DNA of 64,000 nt from Tubiluchus corallicola (GCA_030141605.1 JAQGDQ010000173.1:366974-430973); one strand, 5' to 3'; positions 1 through 51,774 are shown, counted from the first letter of the stretch. The notes: generated by a model not told the origin, from the letters alone. Made by a program: numbers and translations.

Positions 1-317
1 AGGCTGACTTGTCGTCCCAGTTACAAGGGCTGCACGTTGTTTTAGTAGGAGTTTTCTACGGTGTACTGGTTGCTCTTGTATTGTGTTCCTAGATGGCTTC
101 ACTAGGTGCAATGGGGTGGCAGCAAAATCTCTGGTTAGTGACCAAAGTTAACAGCATCACGTCTGGCTAATTAATGGATACATGACCACCAGGAAAATTG
201 CTTCTAAGCATTTTTATCTCCCATACTGCCATGCAGAAAAGGTTTAATAAAGAGCAGTGATCATAAATTGTTGCTTTTAAGAAAAATGCTCTCCCCAAAC
301 GGTAGGGGTGAGCATAC

Positions 318-420
318 TCCTTCAAAAATCGAATTCAAATCGAATCGAATTTCAAGATTTCGAATTCGAATCGATTTCGAATTTATTACTAACCATTTTC
401 GAATCAAATTTCGAATAATG
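318..420. repeat. TTCGAAT-rich low-complexity patch
   Basis: Short interspersed copies of GAATCGAAT and TTCGAAT fill about 100 bp. The pattern resembles the subterminal repeats of some DNA transposons, but no paired end was found. The rest of 1-1079 holds no coding frame or RNA gene that I can support. Confidence 0.4.
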
Positions 421-1079
421 TGTGCAAAAATCTAAATTTATTTGTGGTGTGTTGGTAAACAATTGTAAAAAATAAAGAAATGTAAATTTCACAAAATATG
501 ATTTGCAGTTTTGTATACCAGTGTAACTTTATATTATATCAGTTTATGTATTATAGACGACACTATAGAAAAGCAGTTTGTGAAATAACAGTAAGCCTGT
601 ACAAGCCAGTCAATGAAAATATTTATGATGTGAACATATAAATATACATAGCTGTTACTCAAAAGCCATCCCCTTGCGGATACGCCATCATTGAAGATGA
701 AACGTTCCTAGCGGCATAATCATGTAATTGACTGCTTTTATGTCAAATAAGAGGCCAAGCTATTTTTTGTAAATAAAATAATTTGAATGATTAAACGCAC
801 GGCTTATGGTGATTCTGCCTTTTACTACGTTGGGTTAACAGTGGCGCTTATAATTTGCAAAGTTACTACCATAGAAACAAATTATCTGCTTTAAATTTTA
901 ATTCTTTTCTCTATTGGAAAACAGTTTACAAGTGTACACAAAGGTACTACTTAGTTGTGCAGCTGTTGTGTTTCGTTTCTCTCGGAAGGCTCCTAGAGAA
1001 AACCAGAAAACACTTCAAATATTGACGCAGTCGACAGGATCCTTGGTAACTCAGTGGACTGTTGTTTATTCAAGCAACG

Positions 1080-1184
1080 ATGGCAGAGCAGATGGACGAA
1101 CTTATCAAGCTCCTCCGCCAACAGATGGTTCAGCAGCAAAACAAACAATTTAACATTGTCGATTACAATTCAGTTCAGTACTGA
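1080..1184 (+). pseudogene. Possible start of a retroelement gag frame (34 codons)
   Basis: An ATG at 1080 opens a 34-codon frame that begins MAEQMDELIKLLRQQM and is rich in glutamine, ending at TGA 1182-1184. A short Gln-rich helical start of this kind is common at the N-terminus of Ty3/gypsy-type Gag proteins. No nucleocapsid, protease or polymerase sequence follows, so at most it is a decayed fragment. It could also be chance. Confidence 0.25.
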
Positions 1185-3115
1185 CCTAAAAAATAACAGA
1201 TTTAAAATGTCTTCTGTTTAAAAAATGATGGAGATTTTGACTTTTGCAGTAGCACAAGCATCTCGTACATAGATCTGACAGGTAGTGACTAATAAAAAAG
1301 CTAGACGATAAATTATGAAAAAGCAAAACAATACCTTTTGTGGCTCAGGTGTTTATTAATGCTAGTTGGACTGCGGGAGTACTCCAAACCTATGAACCGT
1401 TTTCGTTTTACAATTATGCCACGGCTTTGCTTGAAGTGTAAAGGCGTGGAGTTTTGTCCAAATTTATTCATTAATCCCATTACAATGCAAGCAGTAACTG
1501 GCTCAAGCATGGGTTACCGGCAAAGAATTTTTCGTGATGTCGCGGGGTAGTCCAAAAACTATTTTTAAAAGATGCTCTTTTCATGAAAAGTATGTAAATA
1601 GGTCTTGTTTCCACAGTGTGAAAGTTATAACTGTATATTTTAGGTGCTGCCATCTATTGATTTGTCACTTTAACATTTTACTAGTTCAATTCACCCCTTA
1701 TTACAATTGTTCGGTCCAGTGAATATTCAAACTCACTGGATCTCCCCTATTTTCACTGTAATGGGATATGTGAAGCCAAGTTTTTGCATAGTTCTCTACC
1801 TATATAAACTGGCTAGATTTCACTGCTAGGGACTGTCTGTCTCAGGCAGTGCAGTCGTGCAACTCATGGGACACACTGTCTCTCTGTCACTCAGTGCTGT
1901 GCAGAGTTGTGATCTTCATTTTACTTGTGCATTTTACTGTGTGTTTAGTGCAATAAAAGTGTTTCAGTTTTGTGCAAATATGTAATATGGTGTTTAGTTG
2001 TTTTCTACAAGTGTTCAATTTCAACTTCACAAATAACGTTCACACACAGTTTCTCGTTACACATTTTGTTCTGGAAAATGAAACTGCGTTTTCCCGCTTT
2101 AAATGCGGTATACCAGTGTTTGATTTTCCGGGAAAATAAAAATTCGCGTTGTTCTGTACAGTGTACACCGTCAGATAGCGTGTCGCTATTCATTTTACGT
2201 CGGTTGTCCTTAGATACCTATTGCATTGCAATACTGGTCGCTGAGAAACAGGCGCAACACACTACATGAATGAATTAATGAAACAATCACTCATTGTTCA
2301 ATAATTTGTTGAATAGTATATTAAAATTAATAAATGAAAACGATAATGATGTTTAATAGTACAACATGCGATTATATTCTTCGTGGGGTCGCGATATGAT
2401 GCAGGGACATGGAAAGGGGTTACCGTCAACAAAAGTTTGTGAACCACTTTGCTAAAGCGAAACGGAGATACGTATAGAAAGCAGTAATTGAAAGTCCTTG
2501 CGTTGCTGGTACCTTTTTTTCTGCACAGGTGCCTTGGGTTACAGAAATTGGAGAAAAAGAGCAGGAGACCAAAGTTCTAAATCTGTTTTATATAGACAGC
2601 TGCGTAGTTGCTACTCTTTAATGCTGCTTTTTAATTCTTGCCCTGTCACGGGAATGTCCTGCTTATTGGACAATGAATACTACTTAAAATGAAATTTTAT
2701 TAAAATAGTAACAAGAAAGAACGTCGCGTGCTTGGTAAGAGTGCATCAAAATGTCGCTTTTGTTAAAATTGTAGTTGCCTTTATTTGCAATGGGTAATGG
2801 GTAATCACTAGATAGAGTGTAGTTGTGTGTTAGCGTTTTTAATTACAGTAAAATAATGTTAATACAAATGATTGCACAAATTTTACTATGAGGTACACCG
2901 AAATTCAAATAATTTTGCTTTGTCATATTTTAAGTTTGAAATCTAATATTGCTAGTGCAGTTCGAAGTAAGGGTCGATTATTCAATCGTGGCTAAAACTC
3001 TTCCAAATTCACAGTAGGATGATTATCTTATTCATTGCTCAGTAGAAACTGTTTTTATTCTAAACTATTGAGACGTTTCTGTCTTGCTGTACTGTTATAC
3101 CCTCATGATTAGGGA
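1185..3115. other. No gene recognised
   Basis: Only short, featureless frames are present. A stretch at about 1790-1965 has a TATATAAA-like box followed about 150 bp later by AATAAA, an arrangement that could fit a solo LTR, but no TG...CA boundaries or target duplication could be fixed. Confidence 0.3.
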
Positions 3116-3585
3116 TTAACCCTTTCAGTCCCAAATTATTTTTTAATAAGAAAAATTTTTTTGGCTTGGTACTTTTGTTCAATATGTCCGTCTTGTTTAC
3201 ACATAATAATAATTTTTTTCTACCTGTGCCACAACATTCTTTGTCATGTGCAAAAAAACAAAGTCCGACTTTTTTAAAAACACAACAAAAGCAAAAAATG
3301 TGCTTCATTTTGCAACTGGTGATATTTTTTAAAGTATTTAAGACATTTAGTATACATGCTATGCTAATCTGTACAAAGTCGTCTCTAAAGTACTGTACCT
3401 TGCGCAGTTTTTATGCTATGTAGATTTTCTAATTAGCCATTTTATCACCATTTTTAGACTATTGTTATTAGCTGAAATCAAAATAACTATTAACAGATCA
3501 AATTGACAGTCTTAAAATTTTGTTAATTTTAAAGGCAGAAAATATTCTTGTATCACACGGGATACAATGGGTATGAAACGGTTAA
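3116..3585. mobile_element. piggyBac-like non-autonomous element
   Basis: The segment is flanked by TTAA at 3116-3119 and 3582-3585. Its left end CCCTTTCAGTCCC (3120-3132) and right end GGGTATGAAACGG (3569-3581) form 13-bp terminal inverted repeats matching at 10 of 13 positions. TTAA target sites and 13-bp CCCT-type ends are typical of piggyBac elements. There is no transposase frame, so this would be a MITE of about 460 bp. The mismatches suggest an old copy, or a chance match. Confidence 0.45.
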
Positions 3586-3756
3586 TCGAGTACATTCACA
3601 GAAACCCCACATTTTTCACAAAATAATTGTCGATTTTACTATTATATTTGGTGTGGCAGTCTCCATTACAAGCAGATTATTCCATTCATTTACCACTCTC
3701 ACTGTAAATGAATATTTACGAATGGCAAGGCGCTCTTTAAACAGTTTTAAACTATA

Positions 3757-5471
3757 GTAGTAGTAGTAGTAGTAGTAAATCTCCAGTAGTTATAATATAA
3801 CTTTTGAGACAAATAGTTCTTCGACTGTAATTGCGACAAACTGGCACATACAATAGATTGTCATCAACACCTAGGTGACTCCACTGGCAAGTTTTCTCAC
3901 TATAATATGTAATCCAGCATCCTTGTTATAGGCATGTTCCAATTAGCACGGTGATTAAATTTCAAAGGATGATGTTCATAGTGTCTATCTAATTTTGATT
4001 TAAATAAATTTACAAATGTTGCTGTTCTCACATCACAGGGCAATCTATTCCAGATTTCTGGCATCGTACAAGAAAAATAGTCGTATTTACCAGTTTTGTG
4101 TGCAGTTCTTGATTTATGAAGAATAGGACCTGATCTTGCTGTACGATGTACTTCTAATTTAACAGGACAATCATCACAGCTGTAAACTCCAGATACATAT
4201 TTGTATACATCGATTAGTTGGCCACGTAAACGTCTAAAAGCTAATGTAGTTAAACCTATTCGTTTTAACTGACTTTCATACGTCAAGTTCATTAGTTCCG
4301 GTAACATGTTGAAAGCTCTCATTTGGACAGTTTCGACTGGGTCCACTATATATGCCCTAGGACTATTCCAAATACTACTTCCATACTCCACTTTTGATCG
4401 CACAAGTGCCACATATAGAAGCTTGAAAGTTTGCAGATCTAGGTACTTGAAATTCCTCCTTATTAAAGCATTGCTTCGTTTGGCACTCTTTATGATTTCT
4501 GCTATGTGATCTTTAAAATTTAGTTTATTATCAAGTAATAATCCAAGGTCTTTCTCACAAGCACTAAAGTCCAATTCTGCCGGAATGCCACTTGCATCAT
4601 ACATTTTGTATTTATACTCATATCCTGCTCCCACAGATACAACCTTACACTTGTTGGGATGGAACTGCATACCATTTTCAACTGCCCAATCACAGAGCCC
4701 TTCTAGATCCAATTGAAGATCATTACAGCTGGTAAAAGAATCAGATTCAGACCAGATTTTGCTGTCGTCGGCAAAAAGACGAAGAGAATTACTCACACAA
4801 CTAGGCAAGTCATTTATAAATACCACAAATAAACACGGACCTAATACCGAACCTTGCGGTACACCACTAGTAATCAAGGACTCAGTCGATTTGTAACCAT
4901 CAACACACGTACATTGACTTCTATTTTCTAAGAAGTTTACTATCCACTGTAAAACTGAACCAGTTATACCACAATTTTTAAGTTTTGCAAACAGAAAGTG
5001 ATGAGGTACAACATCAAATGCCTTTTTCAGGTCCAGTAGTATTATATCAAAAGGCTTATTAGCATCTTTTAACTCAAACCATGCATCGTAACATTGTAAC
5101 AGTTGGGTAACCGTTGTTCTACCCTTAACAAACCCATGTTGTTCTTCACAAATAATGTTGTATCTTATCAGATGGTTCATTATATGTTTCCGCATGATTT
5201 TTTCTGTCACCTTATTAATTGTATTTAGTAAGCTAACTGGCCTGTAGTTCGATGGATCTGACTTGTCCCCTTTTTTATGAATGGGAGTAACCTGTGCCAC
5301 CTTCCATTGTCCAGGTAACTGACAATCAGCAAAAGACCTATCCAGTAAGGTGTATATAGGCTTAAAAAGCACAGTTCTACATTCATTTAAAATACGTGGA
5401 TGGTAACTATCTGGAGCGGATTTGTTTACATTGAGATTTTGTATCTCTATGTCCTCTAGTTTTAGAACCAA
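3757..5471 (-). mobile_element. 5'-truncated non-LTR retrotransposon (LINE)
   Basis: A minus-strand LINE copy. It contains the reverse transcriptase frame (5471 down to 3900), then about 120 bp of 3'UTR and a short (CTA)n run at about 3757-3777 that is probably the 3' tail. The endonuclease half is missing, which is the usual outcome of incomplete target-primed reverse transcription. The 5' junction was not resolved precisely. Confidence 0.75.
3900..5471 (-). pseudogene. LINE reverse transcriptase, open frame without a start
   Basis: 523 codons stay open. Visible RT landmarks are HKKGDKSDPSNYRPVSLL (fingers), LDLKKAFD (first catalytic Asp), SGVPQGSVLGP (motif B) and FADDSK (the catalytic pair, with Phe in place of the common Tyr). 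The C-terminal part ends with the EIWNRLP-type tail common in CR1/Jockey-like LINEs. The frame opens at TTG (5469-5471) just downstream of an in-frame TAA, and no N-terminal endonuclease is present, so the copy cannot be autonomous. The lack of internal stops implies a fairly young insertion. Clade assignment is tentative. Confidence 0.8.
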
Positions 5472-5811
5472 GAATTAATTAAAGAATTTTTCAGGTAAAA
5501 TGTTTCTTTTCTAGTTTTTATAAACCTCAACACAATTCCACGGTGTTTTTTAATTCAAGGTTGGTCAAGCTGCAATACCTCAACCTTTCCATATTATGTT
5601 AGATTTTTACAACCGAATTATTTTTGTAACACGCCTTCGTACATCTTCCGTAAGTAATATTTCTTTCTGATAACGGGGATTCCAAAGTTTCACACAGCCA
5701 CTCACTATTCTAGATGAGGTATAACAAAAGCAGTATAATTTCGATTATTTATTTCTTTTTTATTTCTCGAAACTATGTGCCGCTTTATATTATTATCACA
5801 GTGCGCGGTAA
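5472..5811. other. No feature recognised
   Basis: AT-rich sequence with no credible exon, RNA gene or repeat. Confidence 0.4.
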
Positions 5812-6030
5812 ATTTGATACGAGAAAGTTTGGTACAGGAAGTTTGATACGGCAATTTTGGTACGAAGAAATTTTGGTATCAGGAAAATTTGGTACTAGGA
5901 ATTTTTAGTACTCGATAGTTTTCGTACGGGTAAATTGGGTACCATCATCTTTAGGTACAAGGAAGTTTTAGTACTAGGAAAATACAGTACGAAGAAAATT
6001 TTATACTGATAAAGTTTGGTACTGGAAAAT
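5812..6030 (+). repeat. Degenerate short tandem repeat based on TTTGGTACnnGGAAA
   Basis: About 14 imperfect copies of a roughly 15-16 bp motif containing GGTAC or GATAC plus a GGAAA/GAAA core run through this stretch. Copies differ at many sites, so the array is old. Confidence 0.6.
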
Positions 6031-6358
6031 TTGTTACTAAGCGAAAAAAGAGAGCATCTCTATATCTCGATGTTGATCACCGTAGCCGCCAGGCCAGCTA
6101 GCAGAGGCGCAAGAAAAGCATCGTATTCGACGGCCATTTTGTCTGTTGTGAAGGACGCGCGTACGCCGCATAGCACAAAGCTGTATTGATAATGCTCGTC
6201 TGCTTTGACACTAAGACTTGTTTTTTGCATGCTGCATACATTTAAAATAATGAGCTTTTGATTACTGCATATTTAATGCAAAGACGATGTATGTTGCAAA
6301 TTAGGTGGTGCTTATTTCTTTTGTTTGTAACGCTTTTCCCATAACTTGACATAAGTGT

Positions 6359-6395
6359 ATGTCCAACTCCAAGCGCGTGAATGAGATAAATTCAG
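6359..6395 (+). other. Candidate upstream 5' exon end with small uORF
   Basis: An ATG at 6359 starts MSNSKRVNEINS and runs into a strong donor, TTCAG|GTAAGC, at 6395/6396. The next exon of the receptor gene has an acceptor at 9985/9986; joining the two would put TGA directly after the junction, making this a short upstream ORF rather than protein-coding sequence. The local sequence at 6090-6180 is richer in CpG than its surroundings, as expected near a promoter. Purely an inference from splice signals. Confidence 0.2.
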
Positions 6396-7832
6396 GTAAG
6401 CCTTTTCCCTCTTTGTTAAATTATTAAACTCTTAGACTACTGCAAAAACATGGTATCGAGTAGACCTGACGATTAATTAATCACACTAATAGTTCTTTTA
6501 AAAGGCCTTGTCCAATCACGCCATTTGACTAATTCCATTAATAAAGTTTCACGGCAAACCTTTTAATTTAAAATGTGTCACTTACTACTGTCAACTGGGG
6601 TGACTTTGATTAATCAGAGTTTCGCCTAATAATGCGTGACACCTTGTTGGGTATAACACTTTGAGAGTTAGCCAGTAGACCACCAGTAGATGTAAAGAAG
6701 ATGCCACACTGATAATTACTTTTTAAAAAAAACTTGAACTGGGCCATCAATGTCACCACGAGGTTTAGGGCTACTTTGTTCAAGTGTCAAAAGTATCCTT
6801 ACTACTGGATCTTTTTTTAGAAAAATTAATCAACAATAGCCAAACTATTGCTATATTAGTTATATTATTACTCTTCTGTTTCAAAAAATACTTCGTTTAA
6901 TTTTTACAATTTTTCCACTGAGCTACCATTGACTCTACATCTGAGAAGTAATACTGTTTAGAGCAATTAAATTTACCGAGTTGGATATCTATTTTCATTT
7001 ACCTTGCAACTAAAATTGTCTTACTATATTGGAAACTTCTGCTTAGTTTCAATTCATGTCTGCTAAATTTGTGCACAAAACCTGCGAAAATCTAGATACA
7101 AGGTATAAAAATCTACATAAAAAATCTTGAAGTAAGTTGCCAGTGATGACAGAGCCACCCAGTTGACAGTAAATAGTGTCGGTTTAGATTTTGATGCCAT
7201 GGCTGGGTACTTTAGCACACCAACATTTAGAAAATAAGGATTTGTTTGTTTTTCCATTTCACCATTACTACAATAATAAAAGCTAAACAAAATAAAATTT
7301 TTTTTTCTGTAATGCAAATGTGCAAACTACAGGCAACAAGATGGGCGACCTGTAATTTACTGAAGTTTACTTGAAAGTTGTATTTCCATACCATAGCTAA
7401 AATGTTTGGCTAATAGAGTTTTCAATTTTTATCTATTTGCAATCTTAACTTTCTATTAAAGTTTGAAGTGATTTTAAGTTTGTGACATACTGCATGTCAA
7501 ATGTCTTATGTACTATGCAAGTGACAAATGTCTATCATGTGGCAGTAAAAACTATGACTTTAACTGGGAGTGGTTTAAATACATAATTTATGAGACGTCT
7601 TCTATTCATATTCTTAGATTGGATACCACTTTAATAACATGTAGTTTGCATGTTTTTAGTAATTGTTTATGTATTTCACTTTCCAGCTATATATACCTTG
7701 TTAACATGGGGTGTTACACGCATCAGAACTTGATATGACACCTCTGCCCATTCACTCTCCCATCTCGAAGGATTACCCTAGATAACAAGCTCCTGCTTCT
7801 TCCTCTATCCATGTTAAGTAGACTGTAGACTG
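6396..7832. other. No gene recognised
   Basis: AT-rich sequence with only short shadow frames. No conserved domain, RNA gene or transposon end was seen. Confidence 0.4.
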
Positions 7833-7943
7833 TGTCATTGTGGCGGGGTTTTGGTTTGAAGCACTTGTGGTGTCATTGTGGCGGGGTTTTGGTTTGAAGC
7901 ACTTGTGGTGTCATTGTGGCGGGGTTTTGGTTTGAAGCACTTG
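7833..7943 (+). repeat. 38-bp tandem repeat, 3 copies
   Basis: Units start at 7833, 7871 and 7909 with TGTCATTGTGGCGGGG and are essentially identical, indicating recent duplication. Confidence 0.9.
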
Positions 7944-8059
7944 TTGAATTGTAAGAAAAATGCCAAAAGTTCATTAACTGCATTATGACTCCATTATGAC
8001 GCTTGCTAGAATGTTGGTAAACCAATGCAGTTTATTTTCCAACAATTATTACCCATCGT

Positions 8060-8240
8060 GGGTAATGAGTAGGGCCTGTAGCGGATAGCCCTATAGGCTG
8101 AATAGGCTGAAGCCTAAGGCCTGGGATCAAAAGGGGCCCGGCAAAATAAAACGAAAAAAATTTTTTTTGTAAAAAAAAATAAATTGACAAAGGAGCAAGG
8201 GGCCCGCCAAAATAAAATATAGAAAAAAGTTTTTTTTTCA
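8060..8240. mobile_element. Possible hAT-like transposon remnant
   Basis: GC-rich GGGCCC motifs followed by CAAAATAAAA and A/T tracts occur twice (about 8135 and 8198). This resembles the ends of old hAT-type elements in animal genomes. No inverted partner or 8-bp duplication was found. Confidence 0.2.
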
Positions 8241-8533
8241 AAAGTCAGTCACTATATTTCAAATCGGGTTTACACAAATCAAGTTTACACAATTCACGTT
8301 TACACAATTTAAGTTTAAGTTCAAAATTTCAGTTTCCGAATTTTTCTGGGGCCAAAGTCAGTTATAATTTCTGAAAAGTCCATTTTTTTCAACATATCTG
8401 ACTCAATATGCATCAGTGATAAATTGTTTAATTTGTCATCCTTTACAAACGACGAGAGCTCCACAAAAACACGTCAGCTCAGCAGTGTAGCAACATTTAA
8501 AAGGCCCATAAAATCATAATCCGCCGCTGTGTA

Positions 8534-9516
8534 GGGCCACATTAACGAATAAGCTAACTAGGCTATAGTCTAGGGTGTCAGAGTTTAAAGGCATCTTGTT
8601 TTAGAATAAATTCCTATTGTCGTTGGAAAGTGTATACTTTCACAGGCATGCAAAGGGCACATTTTATAACACAACACTGGCAGTTACTGAATGCAGCTTC
8701 TACATAAGTGCCACATAATGAACAGGTGCAAGGTATAACACAACAAGCACTTGTGTACCCTGGTTTAATATAAGTGCTATGCAAATACATGTAACTAATA
8801 ATGACCACGTAGAAAGTAGGTTAATAGTGTTTCTAGTACACCACAAGTAATTGTTAATCTGCTCATTACATAAGTAACCATAAATTCACAGTAGAAATGG
8901 GAGAGAGAGAACTATCAGCCTAGGACATCGTAAAGTGTTGACATGCCCCTGGTATTGAGTTGAAGAAAAACAAGAGATGCTGTAAAATTGTGAACCAGTT
9001 GGAATTTGAACTCCCATGCTCTGCCAGCTAAGCTACCGATTAAACAGGTTTTCCCTTTGTAGCATAGCACACATTCGAGCAGTGGCACCTGTACCCATGT
9101 CATAAGTAGACAGGGGCATATTAAGGCTTTGTGATGCCTTAGGCTGATAGTTCTGTCCTGCAAATCTCTATTGAGAATTTATGGCTGTTTATGTAGTGAG
9201 CAGATTAAACAATTACTTGTGGTGTATTAGGAACACTATCAACCTACTTTCTATGTGGTTTATAAGTTACATATATAAATACGTATATTTGCATAGCACT
9301 TATATTTAAGCAGACCTTGCACATGTTCGTTATGTAGCACTTATATAGCAGCTGCTCTGAGTAACTGCCTGTGGTGTGTTATGAAATGTGCCTTTTACAT
9401 GAATATGAAAGCATACGTGTTTTCCGAGGATAATAAGAATTTTTTCTAAAATGTGAGGCTTCTCAAACTTTGACACCCTAGGTTATAGCCTACCTAGCCT
9501 ATTGGTCAATACGCCC
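8534..9516. mobile_element. Foldback DNA element with ~400-bp inverted arms
   Basis: The left arm (8534 to about 8952) is the reverse complement of the right arm (about 9110-9516) over almost its full length, at roughly 80-85% identity by eye. The shared outer block includes TAGGCTATA and CTAGGGTGTCA (8558-8580), mirrored at 9469-9490. The unpaired loop is about 155 bp. There is no transposase. Long inverted arms are characteristic of foldback-type MITEs; a clear target duplication was not found, so the superfamily is undetermined. Confidence 0.8.
8990..9049 (-). pseudogene. tRNA-derived remnant lacking the anticodon arm
   Basis: On the minus strand, TAGCTTAGCTGGCAGAGC matches a Pol III A box (D-arm) and GAGTTCAAATTCC matches a B box (T-arm), but only about 4 bp separate them, so the anticodon arm is missing. 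It lies in the loop of the foldback element. It may be a SINE head captured by the element or a degenerate tRNA. Confidence 0.5.
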
Positions 9517-9587
9517 ATGGTTGTGAAGAATTTTTTGGAATTGCAGATTTTTTTTCACTCAAGTTGCGATTGATGATGATTGTGAAA

Positions 9588-9851
9588 AGGTCAAAGGTTA
9601 AGTGAACCAGAGAATGCATTTGTGTACACTTATCAATGCCCCGCAGCCCACACTGTTGCAATGGTAACAGTTTTAACATATGTTAACAGCTATCTAAAAC
9701 CTTACTCGAACATTCCCAGCAAGATCCTGCTACTAAATCACTTTACACACAGACCAATGCAGTAATTAAGTAAAGATCATGTAAGACAACAGACGGCTTT
9801 GCTTTACCCATGTGTCACATGCATTTCTGCGGTTCACTTAACTTTTGACCT
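9588..9851. mobile_element. Short inverted-repeat element (MITE-like)
   Basis: The left end, AGGTCAAAGGTTAAGTGAACC followed by an AATGCAT block, is mirrored at the right end by GGTTCACTTAACTTTTGACCT, giving inverted repeats of about 35 bp around 264 bp with no coding frame. No clear target duplication is visible. Confidence 0.65.
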
Positions 9852-9985
9852 ACAACAACTGCGTGTGCGCACAATGAAATTATGAAAAGCCTTATTAATC
9901 CATCACACTTTCAGTAAGTCTGATTAAAAGTTGAGTAAAAATGATTCTCAATTAAGGAGAACTTCTAAACAATCTCTTATTGCAG

Positions 9986-49557
<39,572 letters not shown>

Positions 49558-49814
49558 GTGGGTTCGTTTCTAATCTCTCTTTCACTAGTGAAAAGATTAA
49601 AAAGATTGTTTACAGAGACGTTATTTTTATGGTGCCGCTTAGTTATGTAAACTTTGTCCATTGTAATGTATTTTGAAACTCTTACAATGAAAAGTCTTGA
49701 GTTTAATTGCATCGCTGTCTATATAAATAGTCTGTACGATCTTGCTTAACATTCAAATTAACTGACATGTATGCTACTAAGCAATAATACTTATTTCATT
49801 TTATTTCGTAATCT

Positions 49815-50795
49815 TCAGTGCACAATACACAAGTGACAAAGCAATTGAAAAGTGAAATAAAATAATAAAGGACTACTACAAAAACAGTGCAAATTAAAAC
49901 AAAGTGATGATAATAATATGAGTAGAAGATTATGGTAAAAACACAAAGAACTAAAATAGCACAATGTACGAGTGACAAGGCAGTTGAAAAGTGAAATAAA
50001 ATAATAAAGGACTACTACAAAAACAGTGCAAATTAAAACAAAGTGATGATAATAATATGAGTAGAAGATTATGGTAAAAACACAAAGAACTAAAATAGCA
50101 CAATGTACGAGTGACAAGGCAGTTGAAAAGTGAAATAAAATAATAAAGGACTACTACAAAAACAGTGCAAATTAAAACAAAGTGATGATAATAATATGAG
50201 TAGAAGATTATGGTAAAAACACAAAGAACTAAAATAGCACAATGTACGAGTGACAAGGCAGTTGAAAAGTGAAATAAAATAATAAAGGACTACTACAAAA
50301 ACAGTGCAAATTAAAACAAAGTGATGATAATAATATAAGTAGAAGATTATGATAAAAACACAAAGAACTAAAATAGCACAATGTACGAGTGACAAGGCAG
50401 TTGAAAAGTGAAATAAAATAATAAAGGACTACTACAAAAACAGTGCAAATTAAAACAAAGTGATGATAATAATATAAGTAGAAGATTATGATAAAAACAC
50501 AAAGAACTAAAATAGCACAATGTACGAGTGACAAGGCAGTTGAAAAGTGAAATAAAATAATAAAGGAATACTACAAAAACAGTGCAAATTAAAACAAAGT
50601 GATGATAATAATATGAGTAGAAAATTACAGTAAAAACACGAACAACTAAAATAGCACAATACACGAGTGACAAGGCAGTTGAAAAGAGAAATAAAATAAT
50701 AAAGGAATACTACAAAAACAGTGCAAATTAAAACAAAGTGATGATAATAATATAAGTAGAAAATTCAGTAAGAAACACAAAGAACTAAAATACCT
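49815..50795 (-). repeat. 139-bp tandem array, 7 copies (LINE 3'UTR-derived)
   Basis: Seven near-identical 139-bp units, each with AAAACAAAGTGATGATAATA and ACTACTACAAAAACAGTGC. The array abuts the 3' end of a minus-strand LINE fragment and has the same orientation, so the unit is probably its 3'UTR. Open frames of ~101 codons on the minus strand simply repeat with the unit. Confidence 0.9.
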
Positions 50796-51080
50796 GCTTA
50801 GAAGTGTCTGTTAGAAAGTAAAAATTTGCTAAAATCAACATGACATAGCCGTTTTTACAGATTTTTCTGTTGCCAGCATTTACAGTTGGAGCATCATTCA
50901 CATGTGGTGTAAGTTTATTCCATAAACTTACAACTCTGTTGCTGAAGAAATGTTTGAAGCAATTAAGTGAATTTTTTTCACTTGTAATTTCAAATGGTGG
51001 CCCCTTGTAAAACTTGCAAGTTGTGCAAAGTTAAAAAATATTCACTTGAGATTGATATGTCACCATGAATTATGCTATAG
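50796..51080 (-). mobile_element. LINE 3' terminal fragment
   Basis: On the minus strand, SFTRGHHLKLQVK, and in another frame HFFSNRVVSLWNKLTPHV with NDAPTVN, match the conserved C-terminal tail of LINE-encoded polymerases. A frameshift separates the two pieces. No catalytic domain is present. Confidence 0.75.
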
Positions 51081-51769
51081 CAAATTCTCTAGTTCATTTG
51101 TACATTCAAAGTAACTTCTAATTCAAAGTACGTTTGCTAATTAAAATAGGCAACATATATAAAAATATTTAAAAAGATAGAATACAACCATAAAACATAA
51201 ACATTAATATTTGGTCTGCTGATGATTATGAGTCGCCTTGGACATCCATAGACGCAGAACAGCTGCTCGTTATTTCCTCTGGGCCTCTTCTCTGCGGAAT
51301 TATTAGCCAGAATATTGTTACGTTGAATTCCTTACGCGCTTCTGGAAGAACGTGGTTCCCAGCACCAGCCTGTTGCTAAGAAATTAGCGCTTTTTTTCTG
51401 GACCGTCTTCCGTTTCACATGTTTTTACCATATGGCTACCGTCTTTGGGTCCACTTGTACAAAACGTTTCGTTCCATCTGTTATGTTTCAGTAAAATTTG
51501 CATAGCAACACATACTCGTTAAACTATTTTAGATTAACTTATGTAGACTTATTTGTGTGTCTTAAATTACAATACCTGGTGCAATAAGTCATATATTAAT
51601 ATATAAAAAGTATGAGTTTAGTTTAAACTTGATTTATTTATATTGGATTTACAAAACAGACTGGGTCTGATTCAGATATCTCCACAGTACAAGTGCTGAG
51701 TGAAAAGTGTTAATAGAAGATTAAAGGACACCACAATTAATAATTATCACACTTTATTTAATAAAACAA
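51081..51769. other. No feature recognised
   Basis: AT-rich sequence; no exon of the receptor or of another gene was seen. Confidence 0.4.
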
Positions 51770-51774
51770 TTGAT

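Noticed and set aside
49815-50673. A family of 101-codon minus-strand proteins
   Set aside because: They are the same 139-bp repeat read several times, and the unit looks like LINE 3'UTR.
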